Source: Hedera helix
Lineage: Eukaryota; Streptophyta; Magnoliopsida; Apiales; Araliaceae
Direction of reading: 5' to 3'
DNA length: 64,000 nucleotides
Assembly (NCBI GenBank): GCA_947179155.2
Contig: OX359286.1
Span: 17,304,413-17,368,412 of the forward strand
In this document: in pieces, positions 11,441 to 23,093 of the stretch
Layout: the number at the start of each line of letters is the position of its first letter
Position numbering within the stretch: position 1 is the first letter of the stretch
The notes under the pieces: model-generated
Told to the model about the DNA's origin: nothing
The model's database searches: none
The model's input: the letters and a program-made list of their open reading frames with translations, nothing else
Translations under genes and position numbers: made by a program

Positions 11441-12674
11441 TATATGTATCAATACCTTATATATAAAAATCCAAATAACAATCCTAAATTGAGTCAACCA
11501 TTAATTAATTAAGAGTTAATTCAGTTGGTCTTCTTCTCTCTCTAAGAGTTAACTCGGTTGGTCATCTTCTTCTCATCTCTCACACAAATAACAAATTGAT
11601 TGATCTCTCTTCTCAAATCTTAATAGACATCGATCTTGGATAGTTTTGCTGACTATTTTCGATATATTCATCTCATCCTCTATACAAAAAGGTTAATATT
11701 TCTCTATAAATTCACTCAAATTCTGTATTTTGATTCATCCCTCTCTTGATTTCGACTAATATCCATCTCACTTTATTCTTCAGACTGATCTTCACTCTTT
11801 CATCTTTTGTTCACCGTTGAGAATTCATACTGTGAGTAATCAATCAATCAACTTGATTGAGAGTATTTTTTTCATATATATGTATTCTCTTATCTTCCAG
11901 TTACCTTCCAATTTCTAGAGTTTATTTTTTACAAATTTAATTTTACCAAATCATGTGAAGGTTGATCGTGTGAGAGAGTTGTAGATTAATTAATCAAGCA
12001 CTATATTGAGGAAGAGGACATGCGGCGACGGTGGATAATTTTGCTCTTTGGTATAATTCAAGTACTATCACTACTTTGACTGCAAGTATTTCAATAATTA
12101 TAGGAAAAACTATTATCTACTCTTGATGTTTATCAAGTTAATGCTTCACAATTGATATAGAACTATCAGTATATAGATAGAGGCAATTATTGAATCCAAA
12201 GTTTAATATAACTTGTTTTTACCTCAATTTCCTTCAAAAAAAAAAAATCTTGAATTTAGAACACTAAGTAAAAGACAATGTACAAGACATGTTTGATATA
12301 ATGCTTGATCGCGCGCTATGTCTGAAAAGTAGTACCTAATGTGTGTTTGTTTGCATGCTTATTACAAATAGTTGTGCAACTAATGGAAGTTTGAAATATG
12401 ATCTCATTATGTACTAAGGTACTACATATCATCTATGTAATTGGAGTATTTCACAAATATAGTAATTGATCAATTGTTTTGAATTGATTCACATGTTATT
12501 TAAAGGAATGACACTATAGCTGATGTGAAAAATTCTTCTACATCGTAATATGGTAAAATCTTAATCAAGAGTTACATCTTGAATACATTTTTTGTTACAT
12601 ATTTAGGTTTAGGTTAGTCAATTTATTTTTCAAACTAGCCCATACAATGCACGAGTTATCTACTAATATATCTA

Positions 12675-12676
<2 letters not shown>
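11441..12676. other. No gene seen
   Basis: AT-rich DNA with pyrimidine-rich runs at about 11520-11620. A GCCCATACAATGCACGAG block near 12645 resembles the ends of dispersed plant repeats. No ORF of interest. Confidence 0.4.

Positions 12677-12722
<46 letters not shown>
12677..12722. repeat. (TA)n microsatellite, left flank of foldback
   Basis: Uninterrupted TA dinucleotides. The foldback at 12724-13549 sits directly against it, and a second TA tract starts at 13550 on the other side. Confidence 0.85.
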
Positions 12723-12723
<1 letters not shown>

Positions 12724-12725
<2 letters not shown>

Positions 12726-13546
12726 GGGGCGATCCATAGCAAGTACTTGCTGTAAATTAAAATTAAGCAAATACCATTTAATCTGTACATTTTAACAAGC
12801 AACGGTGGAGATTAATAAGGCAAAAATCACCGTCCGCTAGTATAACTAGCGGACATATTAGTAATAACATTTGGTCCATTTTAACCCTCTATCCCCGCAA
12901 TGATCAGTAAGGCATGCAAAAAATATTACCAAGTCCGCTAGTATAACTAGCGGACGGAGGCTCAGAGTATTTTCTTTGTGAACAAACTTGTTCTTTGGGA
13001 TTAAGCTCTATTACTTCTATACATGTGTAATAGTCAGGTTGCTGAGTTGATATGGTACTGTCCCAGAAAGATTGGCACCAGCAATATCAAGATACTGAAG
13101 CTCACTCATGTTACCAAATTGCCATGGAATGCCTCCTTGGTAAGAATTGTAACCAATTTCCATATGGGTCAGTGTTTTAAGCCTTCGCAATTCTGGTGGA
13201 AGACTGCCACTGAGATAATTCCCAGCTAAATGAATGAACTCAAGGCTCTGAAACGAACCATATTTAGATGGGATTGGTCCACTGAAATTTATATTAAACT
13301 TATGTTATTGAGCCTCCGTCCACTAGTATAACTAGCGGACTTGGTAATATTATTTGCATGCCTTACTGATCCTTGCATGGAAGGCGGGTTAAAATAGACC
13401 AAATGTTATTACTAATATGTCCGCTAGTTATACTAGCGGACGGTGATTTTTGCCTTATTAATCTCCACCGTTGCTTGTTAAAATATACGGATTAGATGGT
13501 ATTTGCCCAATTTTAATGCATAGCAAATACTTGCTATGGATCGCTC

Positions 13547-13549
<3 letters not shown>
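12724..13549. mobile_element. Foldback / TIR element with about 240-bp arms and captured gene fragment
   Basis: Arms 12724-12964 and 13309-13549 are inverted copies (outer ends GGGGGGCGATCCATAGCAAG and, reverse-complemented, GGGGAGCGATCCATAGCAAG). Each arm contains two copies of a 23-bp near-palindrome GTCCGC...GCGGAC, at 12832, 12933, 13318 and 13419. The 344-bp centre is unlike the arms and holds an LRR receptor-kinase fragment. No transposase is present, so the element is non-autonomous. It lies between (TA)n tracts, as expected for an element that targets TA repeats; a discrete target duplication cannot be told apart from the microsatellite. Confidence 0.8.
13032..13289 (-). pseudogene. 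Captured fragment of an LRR receptor-like kinase gene (TDR/PXY or MOL1 type)
   Basis: The minus-strand frame is open for about 86 codons and reads as consecutive leucine-rich repeats: FSGPIPSKYGSFQSLEFIHL, LAGNYLSGSLPPELRRLK, THMEIGYNSYQGGIP, QYLDIAGANLSGTVP, QLSNLT. The LxxLxLxxNxLSGxIP spacing and the IHLAGN / HMEIGYN / LDIAGANLSG run are typical of the extracellular domain of TDR/PXY-related receptor kinases (recalled from the family, not searched). Signal peptide, transmembrane segment and kinase are absent, and the frame hits a stop three codons after SNLT. It therefore cannot make a receptor; it is an internal exon piece carried between the arms of the foldback. Confidence 0.75.

Positions 13550-13584
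<35 letters not shown>
13550..13584. repeat. (TA)n microsatellite between two foldbacks
   Basis: TA dinucleotide tract separating the elements at 12724-13549 and 13585-13777. Confidence 0.85.
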
Positions 13585-13586
<2 letters not shown>

Positions 13587-13777
13587 CAACCGATTGCTGG
13601 GAGTACTGTTATAGTAACCATATATAGGGGCTAATTTGGCTGAGAAAATGTCTGTCGCTAGTGTTTTTTGCGGCAATAAAGGCCCTACCGTAAGAAGCTC
13701 TAGCAGGAGACATGTTCTCAACCAAATTGAGCCCTGCATCTGGTTGCTACAATAGTATTTCCAGTAATCGGTTGCTA
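13585..13777. mobile_element. Second foldback MITE in the TA tract
   Basis: Left end AGCAACCGATTGCTGGGAGT and right end, reverse-complemented, AGCAACCGATTACTGGAAAT. The arms continue inward to a CAAATT / AATTTGG pair, giving arms of about 55-70 bp. Non-coding. A related left arm is at 5846. TA tracts flank both sides. Confidence 0.7.
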
Positions 13778-13780
13778 TGG

Positions 13781-13783
<3 letters not shown>

Positions 13784-13872
<89 letters not shown>
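13784..13872. repeat. (TA)n microsatellite, about 44 units
   Basis: Long pure TA tract to the right of the second foldback. Confidence 0.9.
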
Positions 13873-13874
<2 letters not shown>

Positions 13875-15531
13875 CCAAAAATATTATTTCATTCCATTCC
13901 GTCTTAAAATAATTATGTTCAACCAAACTACCGTAAGTATTTCATTCTAATAACTAATCAAGCGGACATTATGATCTTATTACATTCCACCGTCTAACCA
14001 AATGCAACATATATAACAACAAGCTCATTAATCCCATATGAAGTACAGACGACATAAATAATAATTTATTATGATAATTAATTAAATATAGGATAAATAT
14101 TTAATTAAATTTTTTGCGAAAATAATGGTAGTTATTAAACATTTATTTAATTAATAAATTATTGAAATATACACTATAGGTTCCTTCAATTTGTTATTAT
14201 GCTAAACATTTTGAATAAAATATAAATTTATTTAGCTATGATTATGAGAAAGTATTTACTTTAATTTTATTTAGATTGAATGAATTCATTGAAATTCTAA
14301 TCCAAATAGAATTATGAAACTTAAGATTTAATAAATTTAATTTAGTTATGACAATTGTTAGCAATGAATTTACTATAATTTTTTAACTGATTGACAGCTA
14401 TTACTAAAATTTAGATTGATTAATAATACAATTAATCATGTGATTTGACAAAATTTTAAATTGTAATAAATTTAAATTATTTAGAATATTAATTTAATAA
14501 TAAAATTCACGACTAATGCTAATATAGTCAAATCATATGATTTATTAAGAGATTTTTCGATATCTTAATAAAATTTTAATAATAAAATTTGTTAAAATAT
14601 ATTATCTTATATAAAATTGTGATAGAAAAATCTCATAATAAAATTGGCGGATATAAAAAAAATTATTATTTAAAAAAAAATCTTTTCCTATTAGAGATAT
14701 AAAAATCAAAGACGCTTTCTTTTTTCTAACAAGTTAAGTTTTTTTTTTTTTTTTTTTAATTCTTTATAAACTTGGAAAACATTTAATTTTTAAATTTTTA
14801 GATTTACTTATACTAATTTAAATAGAAAAAAAAAGTTGAAATAAAAAATTGTGAAATCAAGTTTGTAGTTTTAATTATATTATAGATGTATTTGGTAAAA
14901 TAATTTAGGTTTGAACACTTTTTTTAAATAAAAAAAAAAATGCAACTTCAACTATAATTGAACTCAAATTTTTTCTATTACTTTATAATATTAGATTTTT
15001 AATGTTTCAAAATCTTAATTTTTTTTTACATTAAATTAAATTTAAGTAATTAATTTTTAAATTTTAAATTTTTTCTACTCTCTATCCCATATTAAACGTT
15101 CTAACTTTATTTCGGCGGTGTTCCTAAATTAGTGTCCTGTTTCTAGAATTAAGAGCAAGGTTATTTAGTGATAAGGTCTTTTTTATTGTACCCGGGTACA
15201 CATTCGAGTCTGTCCTAAAAAATTTGAATTTATTCGGTAACAAAATTAGTACAGGTTCCAACAAGCACCTAAAATTGAAATTTAATAGCTTATATAGGTT
15301 CCTTGATTAGTTTTTTAATCCAAATTAATGATTATTCAAAATGTATAAGAGGGTATTTGGGGAGAATATTTATTTCTCAATTAGCAAGTAAAATACAACT
15401 CATAAGATGCTTATTTAGGGATTGAGGTAAAAAAAAAAAAACTTGAAAGTCTGTGATTTTGAGCAGAGAGCTAGTCTTGTTATATATAATGTCAAATTTA
15501 TACCGATAATAAATATCGATGTATGTGGATT
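13873..15531. other. No gene seen
   Basis: Very AT-rich DNA with poly(T)/poly(A) runs (for example 14738-14758). The first 130 bases hold the possible hAT-type arm noted at 11211. No gene. Confidence 0.45.
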
Positions 15532-15536
15532 CTTGA

Positions 15537-16090
15537 TGTTAACGTTTGATTTTTCCATTAAAACTACCAAACAACGAACAACCTGCATAAGGAGCAGTCA
15601 CACCAAATACTTGACGGCTTGGGCCGTCGGTGGATAGTTTCGGTGTGAGTATAAATACAGGCTAAAAGCATAAATAATGAAGGAATGTAAAACTACTGAA
15701 ATATTAAAAACGTACTGATATTTAATGTAATGTGTGTTAAGTGTCACTGACCTCCAATTGTAACTGTATTTATACTTTTCTCAGTAGCCCAGCTATCGCA
15801 CATTCGAGATCAATTAGGATAAAAAGTCCTGATCAAAGTTCCATTGTGTCTGTGTTGTTGATTGGGTCAATCCTTATCACTCAAATTTTAAAGACCTAGT
15901 TTGATTAGGAATCATAAATCAGTTTAAACTTTAACCCTGCTAATATGTCAGACTGTCAAAGGACACTGTAATGGGCCTACCCCTATACCGGGCCCACTAT
16001 AGTGTGTAAAAATAGGCCAACTCTTGCATCGGGCCATGAATAAATATGGGTCAACACAGGATCCGGGTCCCAATTAATTATATCCCAACA
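15537..16090 (-). repeat. 3' LTR of the gypsy element
   Basis: On the minus strand it runs TGTTGGGATATAATTAATTG ... CGTTAACA, with TG...CA ends. It matches 27300-27812 along most of its length (shared CCAAACAACGAACA, AAAAACGTACTGATATT, GACCTCCAATTGTA) but carries insertions near 15575 and many substitutions. Confidence 0.85.
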
Positions 16091-16108
16091 TTGCCCCCCA
16101 CTGTCATG
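16091..16108 (-). promoter_or_regulatory. Polypurine tract of the gypsy element
   Basis: On the minus strand CAGTGGGGGGCAA lies directly against the TGTTGGG start of the 3' LTR, the expected position for the plus-strand primer. Confidence 0.75.
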
Positions 16109-16442
16109 TTATAAAAAATTTATAATAGGAGAGTAATACCAAAAATACAATGCTAACTGAATAAATTAAAAAGACCAACAAACCCCTTAACTGCCATACT
16201 TGCAAATCACAACTGCTACACATTTAATATATTCATCACGTGCTTCATAAACCACACGTTTGCCTAGTCATCAAAACCTGTGCTCATCATTAAGGCGACA
16301 ATTTTCAAATCAAAACTCCATTTACCTTCCTATATTACTTTTCACAAAACCATCCAACTTCTTCATTTTTATCTGTGCAAAAAAACTAGATTCCGTCGAA
16401 TCCCTTTCTTTTCTGCCCAACCCTTTCTTCCTTCAATCACCA

Positions 16443-19400
16443 ATGGAACAAAATCCCTCCTCTTCCACCTTTGCAACCTCCGACAATCCCCCCCCCCCCC
16501 CCCCAACACACACAACTGTCATTAAGAAAAATAAAATGGAAGTCTGAAAAATGTACAAATCATTGAAGGATTTCCACCATGCCAACACTACCACCAATAA
16601 TTCATAATCCCTGATGAATATTCTCTTAAATCTCCCGGACCCCAGGAGAAGATGTACTAGCGCCCCAACAACAGTTGGTTCGGTGTCCCAGTATATGCTT
16701 TTTGGAATGGGGTTCGATTCCCACTCCACGACTTCATCTCATCCTTCCTTATTTTTGTCAGTATCGAGTTAACCCAACTTGTCCCAAACTCCTACATCCA
16801 TCTCATCTTCTTTATAGCCTTATGCCATGAATGCAAAATCACCCCCTTTTTGGACTTCTTCTCAATTTTCACCCTTACAAAAATAAAGGAGCCCTTCAGA
16901 GCCTTAAATAGACTACCGAGTCCCCAGGCATGGATGTAACCCCTTTCAAGTAATAAAGGGTGGCATCCATATTGGATCTTCATCTACGATCCCGACACCC
17001 ATTTAATCCCATCTTGGGGAGAAGCCGAGAAATAGAAGCTCGGCTACGACCATTTGTTCGAATCTCGAAAGGAGTTTTATGCCTTCTGTAATGTCTTGAA
17101 CTTCTGAAAATCTTATAATCAAACTTTATATAAATAATAAAGCTTGTATTATGCTTCAATAATGCATTATGTGATTTTTTTATGTGTATAATTTTATATT
17201 TTGGTTCAAGTATCCAACCTTAACACTTGTTAGAATCTAAAACTTATTTAAGGGTTAAGGCCTAAGGGTTAAAACCTAAACCTAAAGGTTATAACCTAGA
17301 GATCACTATTTCCAAATACGAAAATAATACAAGTATAAGACAAAAATTATACGAGTAGAATACGAGAATAATATGAAAATTATACAGTAGAAATACAAAA
17401 AGTTAAAGTCAACAAATGGGGCTAATTAACTAGTTGTGATGACAAAACTAATCAATCAAACTAAGTTGGAGAAGTAAAACTACAAAGCAAACCTAGTTGG
17501 GCTAACTAGTTGATCATAACTAAGTGACAAACCAAGACTAACCAAGTTAGACCATCCTAGTTTGGTTATATTGTTAGAGATTTTGAGGGTATATTTGACA
17601 TTTGTAAATATAGAATACTTATATACGATATATGTATCAAACTAGTTTTGAGCTTAAAGAAGCCAAATTGATTTTTTCTTGCTTAAAGTTTGTAAATTGT
17701 CTAGTATTAAGAGATGTGGATTATTTGTAACCAATCAAAGCCTATTGAACTTGTTAATTAATCAGTGTTAACACATTAAGAAAAACTAGACATAAATTAA
17801 AGTTCAATTAGAAGATTTACACAGTCTCTAATCAACTAACACCTTGCAAGAGCATTAATGGAAAGCATTCTTTTTCTTCATCTACATGTAAGAGCATTAA
17901 CGACAATTAATGCATAGAGAGAGAGAGAGAAAGAGAAAGTTGGCTGGCCAAAGGGGGGAAGAAGGAGCATTGTGTTGCTCATTTGTTAGATATTTTGTAT
18001 GCTTAAGACCAAACTACCCCAACCCCTACAAGTGCTATAAATAGAGACCTTGGCCTTCATTAATTCTTCACCAATTCACAAGTTTAAGAGCAAATAAAGT
18101 ATAGAGAAATATAGAGAGAAAGAAGCCTTGTTAGACAAAGCTTAAAGTCTAATTAAAGCTTGCACTCCAAGAGGTAAACATCTATAATTGTTATAATGTT
18201 CATTTAAATTCTAGATTAGAAGTAATGCCTAACTAGTTTTAAAGTTATGTTGTTAGAATTATTAGAAATGATGGTCTAGCTATGTAATGCTTGTGACATC
18301 ATGCTCTATCAAGCTAAGCAATGGTTTATGAAACTAGTTTTCATATAATCTATGAAAGCTTATATTGAAAACCTTTGTGGTTGGAAATTTAATGGCCAAT
18401 TTATGGAGGTTTTTAAAGGATATAATGAGAAGGTCATTAGATCAAGGTTCATTGTCATAATGAAGCTCTGTCCATGTTAGTTTTTGGTTGAGAATTTTAG
18501 AGAAACAAAAAGATAAAATTTTAAAATTTGGCACTATGCGCCCCGACGAATCCTTCTCTGTAATTGTGCACCCCGACACACCTCCTAGGCTAAAAACCAT
18601 GTGCCCTGTTGCATGGCTCAGTTTCAGAAAAATAAAATTTATTTTATTTTTAATATCCAACTTTGATTATTATTATAAGGGGTTATAATGCCCAAAATAA
18701 AACTTATATAAAGGATTAATTCCTATGAGTTAAAGTCTAAGAATAAACTAATAAGTTTATTTAAACTTACAAAATTTTATAGAAAATTCAAAGCGCGATT
18801 AAGTTTATATCTTAACGGTAAAAGATATACTAGACAAGTCTTCTACCCCAAACTTATATCATATGTTTTGTATGTTATTTATGTACATTGTGCAACAATG
18901 TGGTATAAATTCTATGAAATGAACTTATTGCTATTTGTTTCGGCATAACTTAAGGAATGAATGATTATTTGTGAAATATTGAATTGTATAATTCTTTGAG
19001 CTATTTTTGTCAAACCAAATTATTTTGGGGTGACCTATACATGTGATGTAAACTTAGACCCTTGTTCATTAGGGAGAATATGATGTGTTGGGTAACAGAT
19101 GTAGACATTATTCATGAGTAGTTTAGTATATGTTATGCATAACATAGGATGTCATTAAGTTAATCCCCTATAGATGTCTATGGCAGTTCCGAGTTGAAAG
19201 ACGGATGAACATTAGTTCTTAGTTTGATTACCACTCAGCTTTGCTATGTTAAAACAATTGTGATATCTTTTGTTGAGTTATGATTCATTTAAATTCATAT
19301 AGGTGTAAGTTCACTTATATCCTATGTATTTAGACTTGTTGAGCTATTGTATGCTCATTCTTACGAATAAACCCTTATTTATAGACAATGATGGAAAACC

Positions 19401-21441
19401 CAAGAGCTCTAGCTCTAAAAGGAAGAGAAAGAAGAAATGCGTCGACTAGGATGTATTTTATATGTTATCCTGTTTTCTTATGTTTTGTATGTAGTCTTAA
19501 ATGACTTTTGTATTAAAGAACAAGTAAATGGGAAGTTATAATCGATATTTAAGCAATGATATTATCTTATTATCATTAAACTGTATTATGTCTTTACTTT
19601 GATAAAACTTTGAATTGTTAAACATTAAATAATATTGAGAGATAACTAAACATATGAATGAAGGTGTTAAATGATAATAAGAGTTTTGTAAGAACTAGAG
19701 TTATTTGATTAGGCACCGGTAAGATGTCATCTTTACCGAAAGGCCCCTTCTGTTCCAAAAATAATCTTATTATTTAATAATGTGAATTGCGGATAGGTAG
19801 GGATTATCAATATGAAGAGATGTTCATTGTTTATAAAAGTATGTATCTAAGTGAGGCTATGAGGGTATTACATGGTATTGAAAGTTCTGATAATGACTGA
19901 GGTTGTCTAATTTGCGCGTTGTTAAGGTGTCATCTTTACTTTAATGGAAAACCCCCTCAATCAGAAATAATGATCTTATTATTTATACTGCGAATCTTGG
20001 ATATATAGTGGTTATAAATGATAGAATATCTAAAATCTTAAGGTTAAAATAATAAAAGTGAGCACTAACTCTGCTGTAGCAAGTACAGATCTTTAGGGGC
20101 GGCATAACTTCTACAGGAAGATGCCATCTGAACTCTGGAGCTTGGACATGCTTTCTAACCGACAATAGCTCTTCGATCACGGTTTTAAGTCCCCGACCCT
20201 TCTTAACTCATATAAATTTGTTTTCCTTTATTACTTTTTTTTTTTTATCTCTTATCCTCATGCTTTTCATCTAGTAGCGATCATATACAAACCCCAACCT
20301 CTTTCTGTAACCCCCACACCAATAGTCATTGAAACAATAGAACATCCACCCCAAACATCCAAACCCTCCAACCCCAACAACACAATTACTGAACCCAAAA
20401 CAAACACTGCCGAACCCCTAATAACCACCGCTGAACTCACCATAACCATTGCCAAACCATCTCAAACATAGTTAGAGAACTCACTGACCTTGAAAAATAA
20501 TAACTCTGAAAAAGAAAACGCCAAAGACTCACTAAATCATTTGACGCCCCTTTATATGTTGAACCTATTTCAACAATTCCAGCGCCTTTCCCTTCACCCT
20601 CGTCCTCCAAATCACTTAAAGCCCACACAGAGATGTCTCCACACCACCACAACCTCGACTAATATCACCTACACCCTCACCTATTCATATTAACTCTGAA
20701 CCTTCCCCATCATAACCCAAACCACATTCATCCTCGATTCGACCTGACCCCCAACCTTCATCTTCCTACGCCAACCTTTCCTAAACTTTCATTCTGGCCT
20801 TCTAACCCCGAAGAAAGCATTTCGATCGATCTCTTCGGGTTCTTCAACCTCCCTACCGACAACATCCACTTCAAAGCTGCAACAGTCTGCTAGCATCGAT
20901 TGCCACTCATATAGGTCGGGTAAGTATTCTAATCGCTCTTTAAAACTACCTGCTTTCCCTTTTTCTTTCATATATTTTACTGCCCCTTCATCCAAGCACT
21001 CCAAAATTAACTCACTGAACAAGAGCACCAGACCCAATCCCTTCAATAAAAACTAATTGACCTCACTGAACGAGAAACCCTCCTACTCAAGGTACACATC
21101 AAACATCGCTATAGCATCGAAAAACTGAAATAACAAAACCAACAACTGTTCGAACAACTTCAACAAAAGGACAAGCCCTCCATACCACCACCAACACCAT
21201 CAGCCAACTCGAAGAGGAAAATTGAGTCCTCAAGAGCCAAAACTAAACACTAATTGAAGACAACCGCCATTCCATCATCAACGAATATAAGAAATCCAAA
21301 TAATTGACCAAAGTAGTGGTGGCCAAGTACGACAAAAGCTACTAGTACACCAAGGGAAAGATTAAAGCAGCCAACCTCGACCTCCACACTTTGGGCTTCT
21401 TTGAACATGAAGACTCCAAAAATGAACAACCTCCCAACTAA
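16443..21441 (+). pseudogene. Antisense accessory ORF of the gypsy element (PF04195-like, with coiled coil), interrupted
   Basis: Opposite in strand to gag-pol. It starts with MEQNPSSSTFATSDN, then a proline run, then a conserved block: FGVPVYAFWNG, FPLHDFISSFL, QLVPNSYIHLIFFIALCHEC, SSNKGWHPYWIFIYDP. This resembles the 'putative gypsy type transposon' family (PF04195, from memory). The frame is cut at 17086 by the solo LTR and resumes at 20112 (RKMPSELWSLDMLSNRQ). A Pro/Ser/Thr-rich stretch follows, then a charged helical segment near 21050-21260 with Gln/Glu/Lys repeats, and a tail ending HEDSKNEQPPN at about 21440. Several stops are present. It ends tail-to-tail with the integrase, as antisense ORFs do in Grande-like Tat elements. 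Function unknown. Confidence 0.65.
17087..20106 (+). mobile_element. Solo LTR (about 3.0 kb, Tekay/Del-like) inserted in the antisense ORF
   Basis: Starts TGTAATGTCTTGAACTTCTG and ends TTTAGGGGCGGCATA (terminal C changed to T). Flanks CCTTC (17082-17086) and ACTTC (20107-20111) are a 5-bp duplication with one mismatch, and the interrupted frame is in phase across the site. A promoter-like CTATAAATAGAGACC lies at about 18036. The 3' third has an imperfect internal repeat (GATGTCATCTTTACCGAAAG near 19723 against a GGTGTCATCTTTACTTTAATG-like copy, 21 nt, near 19926). No internal genes, so this is recombination-derived. The lineage is suggested only by length and ends. Confidence 0.7.
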
Positions 21442-21650
21442 TTGTAATCTTTCTTTTTATTCATAATGAACACTTCAATGTACAAATTCAATCTTTGTAA
21501 TTATTATAGTGAACGAATGAAAATCCTTTATTTTATTAATAATCCTTTAATTGTACAATTGAAGGAATTTACATCTCCAATAACAACAAAAAATAACTAA
21601 CTTATACAAAAATAACCTACTACTGATAATACTTTCTCAATCTACTAGCA
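21442..21650. other. Convergent gap between antisense ORF and integrase
   Basis: Short AT-rich segment where the plus-strand accessory ORF and the minus-strand pol gene end facing each other. Confidence 0.4.
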
Positions 21651-22985
21651 TGCCATAAATTTTTAAGCTCCGAGCCTGACATATCTCAAAGTAGATAAGT
21701 GTCAGGTTTCACCACTTCAAACACTTCATATGGACCTTCCCAATTTAACATCAACTTACCAACATTTTGTGGAGTTGAATCATCTACTTCCCGAAGCACC
21801 AAGTCCCCAACTTCAAACCTCCTCAGCGAAACCCTTATGTTATAGTGCTTGACAACCTTTTACTAATATATAGCTAACCTTAGTACTGTTGCATCCCAAA
21901 CCTCATCCAATAAATTCAAATTGAGCCGAAGACCCTCTTCATTGTACAGCTCCTTAAAATTTATCACCCTGAATGAAGTAGACCCAATCTCAACAAAAAT
22001 TAAGGCTTCAGTACCGTATTCCAATTTGAAAGGTGAATCTTCGATAGTTGTCTGAGGGGTAGTCCAATAAGATCATAGGAAGCTTTGAAGCTTTTATGGC
22101 TATCTTCCTTTAGACTCATCCAACCTTCTTTTAATCCCATTAAGCAATGTTCGATTAGTCACTTCCACTTAACCATTAGACTGAGGATGAGCAACAAAGA
22201 CCCTCCGATGTTGAATTCCCAAATATAATATAAACTGCTCAAACTTAGAACCCACGAACTACATACCATTATCTGGCACCAATAACATCGGGATACCGAA
22301 CTGAAATACCACTGACTCCTTGAGAAACTGCAAAAAATCTTGCTCGATGATATGTTGAAGTGGTTTAGCCTCCACCCACTTTGTCATGTAATTAATGGCC
22401 ACCACTACATATGCCTAACTGTCTTTTTGCTTTGGGCATTGGTCCTAACAAATTAATCCCCCAAACTGCAAATGGGATCGAGGACAATACTAAAGACAAC
22501 TCTTTAGGAGGTTGATGAGGGACTAAACTATTTAATTGACACTTTAGACACTTCTTTATTAACTCCTTAGCTTTTTAAAACACCGTCGGCCAATAATACC
22601 CCTGCCTGATCAATTTGTAGGCCAATTCCTTAGCTCCCATGTGATCTCCACAGATCCCCTCATGCACCTCCTGAAGTGCGTACAATTTATTTGATAGGAC
22701 TAAATAATTCAGCAATGGTGAAGAATAAGCCCGTCGATGCAAATCTTCGTCAATCAAACGGAAGTAAACACTTCGGTAGTTGATCCTCTTAGCCAATAAT
22801 TTATTTGATGGAAACTTACTCTCACTAAGGTACTCCAAGTATGGTGTCATCCAATAGTTCGACCTCTCAATTGGCATTAGCTCCTTCTTGAGAATACTAG
22901 GTTCATTTAGGATCTTCACGTAAACTGACCCTCCCAAATTCTCTACTTGTGTGGCAGTTAGCTTAGACAAAGCATCAACTACCAT
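21651..22985 (-). pseudogene. Integrase region of the gypsy element
   Basis: The minus-strand frame 22985-22575 holds the end of the second RNase H (VVDALSKLTATQVENL), a linker and the integrase N-terminal part (HEGICGDHMGAKELAYKLIR, GYYWPTV). Further along, HRRVFVAHPQSNG and VEVTNRTLLNGIKRRLDE near 22100-22215 give the catalytic-core C-terminal part including the last glutamate. A stop follows SNG and the frame shifts elsewhere, so no active integrase is encoded. Confidence 0.75.
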
Positions 22986-23093
22986 ATTCCCATCTTGTTC
23001 TATGCCATGAAGAGAGTAAGACTCAAATCACTACAATGAAATCTTTACTTCGGATAAGTACTTAGTCATTCGTGTCCCCCGAACTTCATACTC

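Noticed and set aside
13712..13912. Open frames with Tyr-Ile repeats
   Set aside because: Translation of the (TA)n tract between foldbacks.
16433..16729. Minus-strand 98-codon frame with a glycine run
   Set aside because: Shadow of the antisense accessory ORF; the glycine run is the complement of the poly(C) tract.
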